Below are positions 1-11,234 of a DNA stretch of 64,000 nt, in pieces. Made by a program: the position numbers and the translations under genes. Positions within the stretch are counted from its first letter, which is position 1; each line of letters starts with the position of its first letter. Under the pieces are notes generated by a model. It was not told the DNA's origin, searched no databases, and saw only the letters and a program-made list of their open reading frames with translations. The stretch is taken from positions 175,231,212-175,295,211 of the forward strand of contig JBOZIK010000001.1 of the NCBI GenBank assembly GCA_051453625.1, read 5' to 3'. This DNA comes from Welwitschia mirabilis. Its lineage: Eukaryota; Gnetophyta; Gnetopsida; Welwitschiales.

Positions 1-286
1 ATCCAAGTAACTTCCTAAGTAGAGAAGAGGAAGAAGTTGAAAAAAAAACAATAGACAATGCCTTAATATATTCTCTACCTTTTTCAATGAGAAGTAAACA
101 AATAAAACATCTAAGAGATAAAAAAGATATAGAATATTTAATAAGGATATTAGAAGGTACAAAAATATTAATACCTCTTTTAAAATTATTAAAGGATGTA
201 CCTACGTATTGAAAATAGATGAGGATCATGTTCTCAAAATAAAAAAATAAAAAAAGAGAAATAAAAAGAAAAAAATGGACATGGTA
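1..286 (+). pseudogene. Tat-like gag C-terminal remnant (copy A)
   Basis: An open stretch reads as a lysine-rich helical peptide (segment HLRDKKDIEYLIRILEG) that runs toward the protease region of the following pol. Its place directly upstream of the protease fits the C-terminal part of gag, but no zinc knuckle is visible. Copy B has no equivalent because its left end is lost in the gap at 11,026. The assignment rests on position only. Confidence 0.35.
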
Positions 287-369
287 AGGAAGGATCAAGT
301 TTCTTAGGCTTCCATGCAAGTTATTTAAAATAGACAACATGAAAAATATAATGATTCTAGAACATCTAT

Positions 370-760
370 GATAGATGTAAAAATAGATGGAAAACTTAAA
401 ATAGAAGCACTCTTTAGATGTTGGAATAAGTACTAATATTATGGCCTATGAAACCTATGAAGACTTTAGAAAACCAAAATTAATACCTTACTCTAAGGAA
501 AATTTTACTTAGTAGATGGCTCAACAATTATGCCAAAAGGAGTTCTAAAGGATATACCTATAAAACTCCAAGATTTTATCACTAGTAATAAAAAGTCAAG
601 GAGATACCCATGTAATAATTCTTGGGAGACTGTGAATGACTACTATAGATGCCACTATTTATTCTAGAAAAGAGGTAATGAAAATTAGTCTTGGAGATCT
701 TAAAAAAGATATCAAACTTTCTGATGTAGTAGTTATTAAGAAAATGGTATAGAACACAGA
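370..760 (+). pseudogene. Retropepsin-like protease domain, copy A
   Basis: The active-site triad region reads D-V-G-I-S at 417-431, followed by TNIMAYETYED, matching the D-[LIV]-G-A-S segment of Ty3/gypsy aspartic proteases. Further on a decayed MTTXXATIYSRK-type C-terminal segment matches the end of the domain. The upstream half is one frame off the active-site half, so a frameshift lies just before the catalytic Asp. Copy B at 11,235-11,640 shows the same domain with fewer breaks. Confidence 0.75.
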
Positions 761-796
761 AGCAAGAACCAATGCAATTCTATACAAGAAGTTAAT

Positions 797-988
797 ATGA
801 TGTTAAATAAACAAGATGAGGATAAGTATGAGAAAGAAGATTTAGTAGGTCAAGAAGCAAAAAATCCTCCTCTGAAAAAAGGGCTAGATTATATTAAGAT
901 AGCTTCTAATAGACCTTTGATCATAAATAATTGTTTAACTCATTTTCAAAAAAGAAGACTTAAAAGAAATTTAATTAAAATAAAATAA
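797..988 (+). pseudogene. pol linker between protease and RT, copy A
   Basis: An acidic, then basic, open stretch (begins MMLNKQDEDKYEKEDLVG) sits between protease and RT. Copy B carries the same segment at about 11,665-11,860, so it is part of the polyprotein rather than a separate small gene. No catalytic motif is present. Confidence 0.55.
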
Positions 989-1089
989 GCCTTTACTTGG
1001 GACCATATAGATATTAAAGGAATAAATCAAAAAATTTGCTAATATAGAATCTATTTAGATACTTCTATTAAACCAAGTCAATAACCAAA

Positions 1090-1900
1090 AAGAAGATGTA
1101 ATCCACATATGTAGGACGTAATTAAATAAAAAATTTACAAACTCTTAAAAGTAGGATTTATTTATCCAATATCTGATTTAGAATGGGGTAGTCCTATAAT
1201 AGTTGTACTAAAGAAAGGAAATAAATGGAGTGTATGTATAGACTTTAGAATGCTAAACACAACAACTTATAAAGATTATTTTCATCTTTCATTTATTGAT
1301 CAAGTCTAAAAAAGAGCGTTTGTACATTAATACTATAGCTTTCTAGATGGATATAGTGGCTACAATTGTATTAATATATCTTTAAATAACTAAGCCAAAA
1401 CAAGTTTCACTTATTATTGGAGTAGTTATGCCTATAAAGGATTACCATTTGTACTCTGTAATGCTCTCACTGCTTTTCAAAGATTAGTAAATAGTAGTTT
1501 TTAAGACATGATAGGAATATTAATTAAAGTATTTATAGATGATTTTTCAACATTTAGAAAGGACTTTTAAGAGTTATTTAAGAGACTAGAAAAAATTTTA
1601 AAAAGATGAAAAAAATAATACCTTAGACTTAGCTAGTTAAAAAGTCATATTATGATGATAAAAGGCATAGTATTAGGACATAAAATATCTAGAAAGAGGA
1701 TTGAAACTAATAAATATAAAATTAAAGCTATAAAAGATATTTAATACCTAACCAAACTAAAAGAGTTAAGATATTTTCTAGAACATGTTAGATATTATAG
1801 AAGATTAATATCCAATTTTAGTAAAGTTGCTAAACCTTTGAGTAATCTTTTATAAAAGGATGTTAATAAGATTAGACTGAGGAATGTCAAGATTCCTATC
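1090..1900 (+). pseudogene. Reverse transcriptase domain, copy A
   Basis: Readable in pieces: VVLKKGNKWSVCIDFRMLN, then FLDGYSGYN, then the catalytic [YF]-x-D-D box as F-I-D-D at 1,532-1,543. These are RT motifs of Ty3/gypsy elements. In-frame TAA/TAG codons interrupt it. It would copy element RNA into cDNA in cytoplasmic particles. The catalytic aspartates survive although the frame does not. Confidence 0.85.
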
Positions 1901-1959
1901 AAACCTTAAAAGATAAGCTCTTATCAATACCTATTCTGCAAGGATCAAACCAGACAAGA

Positions 1960-2345
1960 CTATTTTACATTATGAATGATACATCTAAACATGCTATGGC
2001 AGTAGTTTTAGGATAGAAAGATGAAGACAATAAGTCATATGCCATTACTTACATTAGTAAGAATTTCAAATTAGCTCAAAAAAATTATATAGAACTAGAG
2101 AAAGTATTACTAACAGTAGTAATGGCATTAGAAAAATTCAAAAACTATATTTTAGATTACAAAGTGAGAGTTCATATTGATCATAGTGCCATTAGATTTC
2201 TAATGAATAAGAAAGAAGCAAACTTGAGAATGATGAGATGGATATTATTAATGAAAAATTTTTATTTATAAATTATTAATAGAAAAGGAATAGAGGATTT
2301 GGTAGAAGATTACTTATTAATGTTAGAGTTTTTGAATGAAGAGTA
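1960..2345 (+). pseudogene. RNase H domain, copy A
   Basis: The best-preserved part of copy A: an almost continuous frame carrying YAITYISKNFKLAQ, the helix with LEKVLLTVVMALEKFK, and VHIDHSAIRFLMNKKEA, all standard Ty3/gypsy RNase H segments. It removes RNA from the RNA-DNA hybrid in reverse transcription. A single TAG near its start and a decayed end (the segment that should read like copy B's) disable it. Confidence 0.85.
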
Positions 2346-2449
2346 GATCAAAATAAGAGATGAGTCTTCTGATGAGTATCGTTTTTAGATAACCACAAAT
2401 CCATGGTATGCTGACATTACCAGCTTTATTGTAATAAAATATTACCCTA

Positions 2450-3330
2450 TTTTATAAATTATTATGGGAAAAAAGATTGTTAAGAAAGTCTAGATACTAT
2501 ATTTGGTATGATAAGAAGTTATCTAGAGAATGCAAAGATCATGTCATCAGATGATGTATAGAAGAAAAATTATAAAGAAAAATTTTAAAGGAAGCTCATA
2601 AGGGAGATAAAGGAGAACATTATGGTGTAAAAAGAACAAGAATGAAAATTATCCATGTAGAATATTATTAGCCCATCATATTCAAGGGTTTAAAAACTTA
2701 TGTCCAAAGTTATGATAAATGTCAAAGAGAAGGAACATTTAGAAAAAAGTTAAAAATATTATAATAATGAATTCAAACAATTAAACCTTTTAATGTTTAA
2801 GGAATAGATTTTATTAGACCTTTAAATCCCTAATCCTTTAGAAAGAAACATATTTTGATTTGTGTTAATTACTTCACTAAATGAACTAAGACCAAGGTTG
2901 TGATAAATTATTCTTTCTAAACTATAGTTAACTTTTTTCTTAAAAATATTATCTACTGGTTTGAAATCCATTAAAGTCTTATATTCGATAGGGAAACAAA
3001 TTTTACTAGTAAAGCCTTTAAGAAACTTTTAACAAAGATTTAAATCCATCATAAACTATCTACTACCTATTACCTTCAATCTAATGATTAAGCTAAAGTA
3101 ACTAATAGAAAGCTCAATAGAATATTAACAAAGGTTATAAATAATAAGAAAACTGATTAGACTTATAAATTAAATAAAGCTCCATGTTCTTACAGAATAA
3201 CTTAGAAACATCTACAAGGTTCACTCCATATCAATTAATCTATGGAAAAAGAGCTATTTTGCCAATTGAATTTAGAATAAATACATTTAACTTAACTAAA
3301 AAATTAAAATGTAATTTAGACACAATTTAA
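2450..3330 (+). pseudogene. Integrase domain, copy A
   Basis: Readable segments include the HHCC-type zinc-binding region (EHYGVKRTRMKI and YVQSYDKCQREG, where the first cysteine has become serine), the core start G-I-D-F-I at 2,801-2,815 with the first catalytic Asp, a second core segment FDRETNFTSKAFKK, and the SND-AKVTNRKLNR stretch near the catalytic Glu. It would insert the cDNA. Stops and frame changes are frequent. Confidence 0.8.
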
Positions 3331-3536
3331 AAAGAATGGATAGAAAACATGAATATTTTAAATGAAAATAGAAAATAAGTTCTTATGCATAAAGAACTTA
3401 TACAATAGAAAACTAAAATATATCATAATAATAAAATTACAAATATAAATTTTAGTATAGGAGATTCTATATTAATTTATGATCCTAAGAAAATCCATTT
3501 AAAACAAAAATATGAATGAAAAAGTAATCTACCAAG

Positions 3537-3806
3537 TTAATGGATAAAGAGTAAGATTTTATTATGATTATAAATCCATAATTAATAATTTAGAAAACTC
3601 TAATAGGATGGAAAGAATAATTCCATTTTACCTCTAAAATAAAGTTCTAAAAATTAAATGATAAAAAAGACATCATTTATTTAAAGCTTATTTAATCTAT
3701 AAACTCACCAAGTTGTTTAAGGTGAATGAAATAATTATAAACTGAGAAGTTGACTCGATAAGGCTTCAATAGAAAATTGTGCATTATCTTTATTACGAAA
3801 ATTAAG
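3537..3806 (+). repeat. Post-integrase segment, first of two diverged copies around a gap
   Basis: This stretch aligns with 3,907-4,165 from one end to the other, with many single-base differences, and the two flank a 100-N gap. Copy B of the element has the segment once (about 14,500-14,760). Because the two are not identical, the gap probably joins the ends of two different family members. Confidence 0.7.
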
Positions 3807-3906
3807 NNNNNNNNNNNNNNNNNNNNNNNNNNNNNNNNNNNNNNNNNNNNNNNNNNNNNNNNNNNNNNNNNNNNNNNNNNNNNNNNNNNNNNNNNNNNNN
3901 NNNNNN
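3807..3906. other. Assembly gap, 100 N
   Basis: A run of exactly 100 N, the conventional size for a gap of unknown length, between diverged duplicates of the same element segment. Confidence 0.95.
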
Positions 3907-4165
3907 CAAAGAGTAAGAATGTATTATAATCATAAATCTATACTTAATTAGTTAGAAAACACTGATGAGATGAAAATAATATGTCCACTCCATCTTTAAA
4001 ATAAAGCTCTAAAATTAGATAATAAAAGAACATTTTATTTTTTAAAGTTTATTTAGTCTATCAATTCACTAATTTGTTTAACATAAATGAAATGATTATA
4101 AAATAAGAAGTTGAATCGATAAGTCTTCAATACGGTACTATGAATTATCTTTATTAAGATGATTA
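3907..4165 (+). repeat. Post-integrase segment, second diverged copy
   Basis: Homologous to 3,537-3,806 and to copy B near 14,500-14,760. Nearest to copy B in the details of its 3' end (AAGATGATT before the segment starting at 4,170). Confidence 0.7.
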
Positions 4166-5099
4166 AGAAGACATGTTCCATAATGTAACAAAATACCTTT
4201 TCTCTATTATTTAAAAACAAAAAAATTAAAAAAATAAAAAGATAAGAGAAGTACCATAATGTTCTGCTGTAAGTGCACCAGGGTAAATATTCCTGAGAGG
4301 GAACTTTTGGTGGTACAATATGATAGCTATGAGAACTCCAGTAAGGAGTCAATTAGCCATGATCTAGATATATTAATATATTAAAAAAAGGAAGTAAATA
4401 TATCTTGTGGGTCCTTACTCCTCTGATAGTGGTTGTACTCTCCTCATTATGATTAATCTAAGTTGTAAAAAAATAAAAAGTGGAGAAATAGTTGTATCCT
4501 AGGAGTCATCTGAGACACAGCTAGTTACCAAAACTAAAAACTTATTACAACTAAAGATCAGTAAGGAAAAGAAACTAGAAGGGAATATTCTAATCTATGA
4601 TGAAATGTGTATTTGAATATTTTCAATTTAATAAACATGGATAATTATTAAATTCTATTTAAGCTAAGAGAAAACTTCAAAACTTTAGAATCAATTAATA
4701 TGATCTTAACAATTTGATGAAATGTTTAGATTAAATTTTCTTTAATAAAATGGATGTTTTCATAATAAAGTAAAAATAGTAAAATATAATTTATTTGAAA
4801 TAAGAATCAATAACTTTATGAAGCAAGATAGTTATGACATCCACTTGCAAAAATGAAAATGAAAACACTTATCAAATCATTAAATAAGCTACTTCTTAAC
4901 TTAGACAACTCAATTCTTAAAGTAATCAGAAAATTTGTTCTTTTTATAAGAACACATAGTCTTTATTGTTAATCCTACATAATTATTATCCAAGGGTCAT
5001 AAATGCATCTCACCTAAAGATTTAATTAGCATATCAATTTCCTCTAGGTGAGCTAGTTAAAAATTTTGATAAGGTTTAGATTCCATATTATCTTCTCTA
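4166..5099 (+). repeat. Conserved noncoding segment after pol, copy A
   Basis: Aligns with 14,760-15,700 in copy B. A short block near 4,297-4,450 (TAGCTATGAGAACTCC followed by a TCCTTACTCCTCT stretch) is also found at 37,149-37,285 inside another element. No coding signal is visible on the plus strand; the minus strand may hold the decayed end of the antisense ORF. Confidence 0.6.
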
Positions 5100-5578
5100 T
5101 ATTTTCCTTATTGAAACTTAGTGCAACAAGGATTAGGATAGGATTTGTTTTCTAAAGCTGATCAATTTTTTCTCTAGTACTTGCATCTGTATAGATAGCT
5201 GACCTAAAGAATGTTGTAAGTTGATTCTCCATAATTGAGCTACCAATGTAATTCTTCTATTCTCAACCTCAGATATTAGCTCACTAAGTGATAAATCAAA
5301 GGACCAAATCTTAGAGGAATAAAACCACATCCAAAATGATCTTTACTAGACTTAGTGATAAAGGAATCCAAGGCATCTAAAACCTTAGTAGTTGAATTAT
5401 ACTTATAATATGGACATTGCTGTACTACATTTTTAGACCTAACAGAGACCTGAAATGGCTAAGGGCCTATAGTACTAATGCATATGTTTATTTGCATAGA
5501 ATCTAAGGTGACTAAGTACTGCTTCATCTTATTGATGCCAGAGGAAGCAATAGGAAAAGAAGGAGGAGTGTAATCCAT
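5100..5578 (-). pseudogene. Antisense ORF downstream of pol, copy A
   Basis: Read on the minus strand from an ATG at 5,576-5,578, the protein starts MDYTPPSFPIASSGINKMK. It continues with VRSKN...NSTTKVLDALDSFI and, after a frame change, a coiled-coil-like segment LSELISEVENRRITLVAQLW (open over 5,133-5,330). Copy B starts at the same point (16,111) with MAYTPPFSPITTFGIKKMK and keeps the same later segments. Extra ORFs in antisense between pol and the 3' LTR are known in Tat-lineage elements such as Grande. Function is unknown. Both copies are broken, and the limit at 5,100 is approximate. Confidence 0.65.
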
Positions 5579-5706
5579 AGAGATTAACAAAGAAAAGAAG
5601 ATAAAAAATAGAAGGTAACTAAATAAAGAAATTCTTAATCTTAAGTAGAGAGTGATGGATGATCAGCATGAAAGAAATGTAATTTATAACACAAATCTTA
5701 TCCTCC

Positions 5707-5742
5707 NNNNNNNNNNNNNNNNNNNNNNNNNNNNNNNNNNNN
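5707..5742. other. Assembly gap, 36 N
   Basis: Within the copy A LTR. Copy B has a comparable number of bases between the same flanks, so this looks like a sized gap. Confidence 0.95.
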
Positions 5743-6634
5743 TACATGTGTTTGATTTTAAAGTGAAAGATTAGATACAAGTGATATACCTATTTTACTA
5801 AACAACTAAACTCTGTTAAGTATCAACATAAATCTTTAAGCAATTATGGAATCAAGAAATTTCAAATTGATCCAGATTCAATCTAAAGTTATGACTTTAG
5901 ATTGATTTATGATTAGTTTAGATTTTTTGAGCTATATATCACTACAAGAATCCATTGAATCTTGCTATTATAAACTACATCATCAAGCAAATACTGCAAA
6001 CCTATAGATGTTCTTTGATTAAAAGAAAATTTTTAGGCCATATTTAGTAACTTAAAAAGGGTTTTATTTTTTTTCTTTAAGGAAGAATAAGAAAAAGAAG
6101 TTACTGGTGTTTTGTTCTAGTAGAATTTCATTATAAATCAAAACTTGAAATCAACATAAGAAGGGAGATTTCTTGGCTGATTGATACTAATCTAAGACTA
6201 AAACTTTAGGTTAAATTTTAGATCAGCCATTTAAAACTTGGAACTTTTAGCTGATACCAAATCAAAGTAAAAATATTGAGTAATATTTCATGCCAAATTA
6301 TTCATCTTTTTTTCTCTAAAACCCTGCATTTAATTAAGTATTAAGTGATTGACTGATACCAATTTAAAGTCAAGACTTCAAATTGGATTTCAAGCAAATC
6401 CAAGTATTTCTTTACACTATGACCAAAAGAAAAGAAATGCCTGATCGGCTGATACCGATCCAAAGTTAAAACTTCAACTTAAATTTTAAGCCTTACCCTC
6501 AACATGCAAGTTCTAGAAGTTAACTAACATGAGCCTAAAGATAAAGCTTTCAATTAGATTTTAAGTCAACTTTAATCCTATGAATTTATCTCTTGGAAGA
6601 AAAAGATGTCATTCTTAATGACCCCCTCAACTTC

Positions 6635-6645
6635 TATTTATAACT
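6635..6645 (+). promoter_or_regulatory. Candidate TATA box in Tat-like LTR
   Basis: A TATTTATAACT stretch follows a C-rich segment (GACCCCCTCAA). Copy B has CTTTATAATT at the same place (about 17,122). The position inside the LTR suits a U3 promoter. Confidence 0.35.
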
Positions 6646-7698
6646 CTAGCATGAGACTCTACTTTTTCATTAATACTTATCTTTATTATGATGATAGTCT
6701 GAATTTGAAGGACCCCATTAAGAACTCATAAGTTCTCAATAACCACATTTGAACTCTTTTAATCATCTCCATAATGTATCTAGCTGCCCTCATCAATAAC
6801 TCATGAGTCCTCAATAACCCTCATCAAATTCAATACTATAGAGAGCGATCACCACTTAGATATGCCTTCCAATTATCTCATCATTCCACTTAAAATTATT
6901 CTCGATGACGCTTGTTTATTTTTGATGATTCCCATCATAATCTCAAGTCCATGTTATGTCAACCATGTTAACACCTATGATGTTAGATCCAACTTAGTAA
7001 AATTTTTGAATTTTCACCTTATGAAACTTGCATGAAATTTTTCTAGCATTAGTAAGGTATGAAAATTTCTAGTTTTATTTATTTTATTTATAATAAGATT
7101 TCTTATTTATTACTTAATTATGAAAATTAAATACAATAGTAAGTAGATGTTTTACCTATTTAAAGTAGGAAATAGGTTAGTAATTTTTACTTTTACCCTA
7201 CATTTTTACTTTATTGTGTTTAGCTATTTTCTTATTTTTGAGCTTTTCAACAATGACAAAAAAATATAGAGAAAAAATTTTAAGTGTAGTTAATACTCTA
7301 CTTTATGAATTCAAGAGCATGCTAAACTTCACTTAGGTGGAAGAGTTGAATGAATTCAATATGTGACATGTTTTTACATCTAGCTAAATAATGTTTTATA
7401 TGTCTAAGAAGCAAGTTTTACTTAATAAGCTATTTTTGAAGGTTCTCTATTCTAAGAATTTCTCTCTTATATGCATTTTTTCTTATTTAAATCCAACTTT
7501 GATACAAAATTTTATAGAATGTAGGATTATTTTAACATTGAATTTCACTAAAGTTCTTTCAGACCCTTGCTTAATGGAATTTAAATAAAGAACTATTAAG
7601 CTAGGGTGGTACCAGTGGTTTATTTTGAGTAATAGACTCTCTTTGGAATTTATATATGAATTTTACAAAAATTTTAGAATCAATGATATCAAAATTTT

Positions 7699-7716
7699 CT
7701 TAGAAACCACTGTGGG
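7699..7716 (+). other. Possible decayed primer-binding site
   Basis: CTTAGAAACCACTGTGGG resembles the TTGGCGCCCACCGTGGGG sequence seen after LTRs of some plant Ty3/gypsy elements. It stands just after the inferred LTR end and is missing from copy B, whose deletion covers it. The match is weak at the 5' half. Confidence 0.35.
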
Positions 7717-10035
7717 AAATTAGCAAATAGCAGTTACCCGATAATACATAAGAGAAATTTTGCACCTATTACCCAAATAGAAGTCCATAGATGATACTAG
7801 CCGAAAAGAAGATACAAATCTAAGTATTAGTCTACTTAACTAGGTAGTAGTCCAAGGAAGAATATCAGTCCACAAGGACATAAAGCCAAAATTCTCCATT
7901 ATTTCTGAAATCATGGTTAGTAATTTTATACCCATTCTTCAAAAATAAAAGGGTATCACATTACCTGATCTATATATAATAGCAGCAATAAAGGATAAGA
8001 TGAATCACTCTATTATAAATAATATAGAAGGAATATTTTTAGGGATAATAAGGCATATTACAAAATTAAATAAAGTTGGAATTGGAGCCTCAAACATAGG
8101 ATGGCTTAGATTTCCTTCTTTAACCACTTAAATTTTGAGTAAAAATAGAGTTCCATTCTAACTGAATAAGTTTTATATCAAAGTTTTTATATAGAGTTGG
8201 TTTAAGATTAAGGAGCTAAGTCTCTTAAATACTCTAGAATAAAAGATATCCTAGTCAGACCTGGCAAAATTTTCTTCTACTCCCTAAAATTTGGCTTCAT
8301 TGTTGCAATCCTTAAGCTTACCATAGGACCCAACCTAGTATACATTCAAAAAACTTTTACCTTTTCATCTATTTTAGTTTAGCTAATTCTATAAAGCATT
8401 AGAGTAATATGATTTAGATAGCCTCTATAGTACTTTAAATTTAGTTAAAGATGAAATTTAAACTTATTCAAGTAGAAAATAAGAAGTTGCAACATTGCAA
8501 CATTAGGTTGGTGATCTAAAAGTTGAAAATGAAGTCTTGAAATAGAAATTGAATTAAGAAAAAGAGAATAATGAACAACTACATTGGGAGATCACCAATT
8601 GAGAAAAAAATATCCAGCTCTCTTAATCTTTTAAATAAGTAAGCAGGAAATTATAGAGAGCTTATCAATGCATTATAGAACTTGAGTCAGCTATTGAAGA
8701 TAGAAGAGAATTGGAACATTTTCCGTGAGACAAGCTAGACATATTAGTATCTCTATTATAGAATTTGAATTTGAGAAAAAAGTATGATGCTAAATATATT
8801 AAGCATCAATAAAAATTAATTGCCTTTATGCACAGTGAAGGGATTCTACCTCTGAACAAGAAATTTTCAAATAAAATTTATGTAGACCTATAAGGGATGA
8901 TGAGAAAGTTATGAAAATTTATGTAGAGGCCTATGAGTACAAGTAAAAATGTTGTAAATCCCAAAGTTCTCTAGGATACTATTAGTTCCTCTTAGGAGAA
9001 AATAGAGATCCATGGATCATTTAGCAGAAGAAAATAAAACTCTCAGGAATTGAATGGAAGAGGATATCTCTTCTGGTATGCCTCCACTTGATTCTTTAAT
9101 AAAATAATTTTCTTTAGAAGTAAAGGAGGAAATCAAATAATCAATAACTTTAATCTATGGTACCTCTTTTACATCTTTAACTCTATCTTATGAGATACAA
9201 GATAGAATAAAGTCCAGTATTATTGATACTTTGAAAGAATATCATGTAGAGTTTAATAAGGATTTTAGATTAATAAGCCCTGAGTCTACCCAACTCATCA
9301 TTTAGAATTTGGATAAAGAAACATGAGAGTGCCCCATGAGCTTTGCCTTATGCAGGTAAAGTTGGATAAGTGAATTAAGTTCAGACATGTGGAATTGTCT
9401 ATGTGATGTAATGTTAACCATTATATCTAGAAGTAATGCAATTTTATTAATAGATTTAAAGAGCATTTAGAGAGCATTATTTAGAAAAATTCTAGAGAAT
9501 GATCAAAGCTAATGCACATTTTTGATAATTTTAAAATAGTTATTAAAGCTTTGCAAATTGAAATTATTCAAAAAGAAATGGAAGTTCCCACAAGAAAACT
9601 CAACAATTTTCTAAATGATACTATGATAAAATTTTGTAGGATTTTTGAAGAATATGAATTAGATGTCAAAGTTTTTATCATGTCCTCTCAGGATTTTTAG
9701 TAGTTATTTTGTTTTAGAGATTAAATTATTTAGATCATGACTATACTAAGAGGCACATTTATGAATATTTATTCAAAATTAGAGAATAAATATTCATCTA
9801 AGATGTACGTAGTTCATCTAAGACAAATATTAGGATTGGAACCACACATTGAAGCAACTCCAAAAATAAAATGTGTGCTCTAAAATCCAAAAAAAAAAAA
9901 AAAAGGAAAAAACACTTTTAGCCCGTAGGAGAAAGAAAAGAGAAATAACCAAGCTAAGACCTCCTCCATGAGGTAGAGACTAGGGTAGAAAAGTAGCTCC
10001 AAAGTAGGTGAAAATAAAGGTCATAGATTTAAATG
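7717..10035 (+). pseudogene. Decayed 5' ORF of unknown function in Tat-like element
   Basis: Between the putative primer site and the leader, several broken stretches are protein-like on the plus strand: ASNIGWLRFPSLTT near 8,085-8,130, a heptad-like charged region near 8,450-8,700 (LKVENEVLK, ELESAIEDRRELEHFP), YDAKYIKHQ near 8,780, and an open 62-residue stretch at 9,512-9,700. Together they look like one long helical protein with many stops. It may be an extra ORF or an unusual gag; no zinc knuckle or catalytic motif is visible. Copy B lacks the whole region through a deletion. Confidence 0.45.
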
Positions 10036-11025
10036 ATCCTCCTCTTTAAGAGGAATAAAGAAAAATCTTAGAGGCTTTGGAAAGAATAAAACACTCTACC
10101 CAGGAAACTAGATAAAGAGAAGAATCAGAATCCAGTGAGAAGTACACTTTCATTTTCGAAAGAAGGAAAGCTAAATAATAAGCTTCTCCATTTTTATCTC
10201 TTGTAAATACTTTGTTTATTAAGGGACTAACAAAAATTTGAGCTTGGAGGAGTTTATGAGGATGACTTTTATGTAAATATTGCTTGTTAATGAAGTATTT
10301 TTCATTATTTGATTATATATTTTATTAAAAAATAGATGTTTTTATCTATCTTTATGCTTACTAGTCAATAGGTTAATTAGTTAGTATGTTAGATTAGTAT
10401 TCATATATTTCATTATTGCACTTTAGGTACATAATGCCAAGTGACATGGAGATGATAGAGAAGGTTGAGGTAGTAGATCAGCATAATAATCCCAACCATA
10501 TTAGGAGAAAATAATGGAAACAACAAAACTAACAAGGGTATAAAAATTTGATCATCATCAAAGGTGGAAATATTTTTGGGAAAAAGGTTCCATAAATGGA
10601 CAAAGCAAGAAGATCAAGCTAGGGAACTCCAGCTAGTCTACAAATGTATCAATAGCATTTTTCCACACTTTATAGTTTACTTCCAATGCAAAACACAATT
10701 GCTAGCTCATCTTTATGTAATAATTGGTACTTCAATATAAAGACAAAAAGTATTTAAGTATCATTATGTGCATACTTTATTACTTAAAAAAGTAATATTA
10801 CTTCTATCTTGCTCTTGTTTGCGTAGCTGAACATAAACTAGGATAATTTCAGTACTTAAAAATAAGTATTACTTAGAAGTTTGTTTAATCTCTATTATTT
10901 TTTATTTCTTTCATTATTTACCCTTAGTGTAATATATGTATATAGTATTTAAGCTTTAATAAATAACCTAACTAGTTTAAGTAACTTCATCACAAGACTA
11001 TTGTAATGATGAACTTTGAACTAAA
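10036..11025 (+). repeat. 5' leader / gag-start segment of Tat-like element, copy A
   Basis: Aligns with 17,740-18,690. A possible gag start (MPSDMEMIEKVEVV) lies at about 10,436, in the same place as a decayed counterpart in copy B near 18,130. It ends at a 100-N gap. Confidence 0.55.
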
Positions 11026-11125
11026 NNNNNNNNNNNNNNNNNNNNNNNNNNNNNNNNNNNNNNNNNNNNNNNNNNNNNNNNNNNNNNNNNNNNNNNNNNN
11101 NNNNNNNNNNNNNNNNNNNNNNNNN
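11026..11125. other. Assembly gap, 100 N
   Basis: Fixed-size gap between the leader of one unit and the protease region of the next; the true missing length, probably including most of gag, is unknown. Confidence 0.95.

Positions 11126-11152
<27 letters not shown>
11126..11152. repeat. (GA)n microsatellite at gap edge
   Basis: Thirteen or more GA dinucleotides directly follow the gap. Such tracts often stop assembly, which probably explains the gap. Confidence 0.95.
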
Positions 11153-11156
<4 letters not shown>

Positions 11157-11234
11157 ATATGATAAGACAGTAGCAATTTTTTGGACTTCCATGCAAGTTA
11201 TCCAAAATACACAACCTGAAAAGAATAGTAATCT

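Larger units (their letters stand above)
340..3700 (+). pseudogene. Ty3/gypsy (Tat-like) pol pseudogene, copy A
   Basis: A decayed polyprotein in the order protease, reverse transcriptase, RNase H, integrase, the order that defines Ty3/gypsy. It would process the polyprotein, copy the element RNA and insert the cDNA. Many in-frame TAG/TAA codons sit where CAG/CAA is expected, and there are several frameshifts, so no long ORF survives. It aligns throughout with the second copy at 11,153-14,640. Wording in the RT region (FLDGYSGYN) and the antisense ORF downstream favour the Tat branch of the Athila/Tat clade over chromoviruses; no chromodomain is seen after integrase. Confidence 0.85.
5653..7691 (+). 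repeat. LTR of Tat-like element, copy A
   Basis: A purine-rich run (AAGTAGAGAG; AAGTGGAGAG in copy B) is followed by TGATGGATGATCAG, a credible polypurine tract and LTR start, and the stretch ends in ATATCA shortly before a decayed primer-site-like sequence. The same sequence recurs at 16,187 onward. Borders were inferred from these signals, since no second full LTR of this copy is present. A 36-N gap lies inside (5,707-5,742); copy B has about 34 bases at this place, so that gap is sized correctly. Confidence 0.55.

Noticed and set aside
4053-4352. 99-residue minus-strand open stretch
   Set aside because: Spans the post-integrase segment and a poly-A region; the homologous part of copy B is not open in this frame.
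5551-5569. Purine run AGGAAAAGAAGGAGGAG followed by TG as polypurine tract and LTR start of the Tat-like element
   Set aside because: It lies inside the first codons of the antisense ORF; the purine run before 5,653 with TGATGGATGATCAG, repeated in copy B, is a better LTR border, though not proven.
7607-7620. TGGTACCAGTGG as a Met-tRNA primer site
   Set aside because: Matches TGGTATCAGAGC only partly, and the sequence 90 bases further fits an element-specific primer site better.
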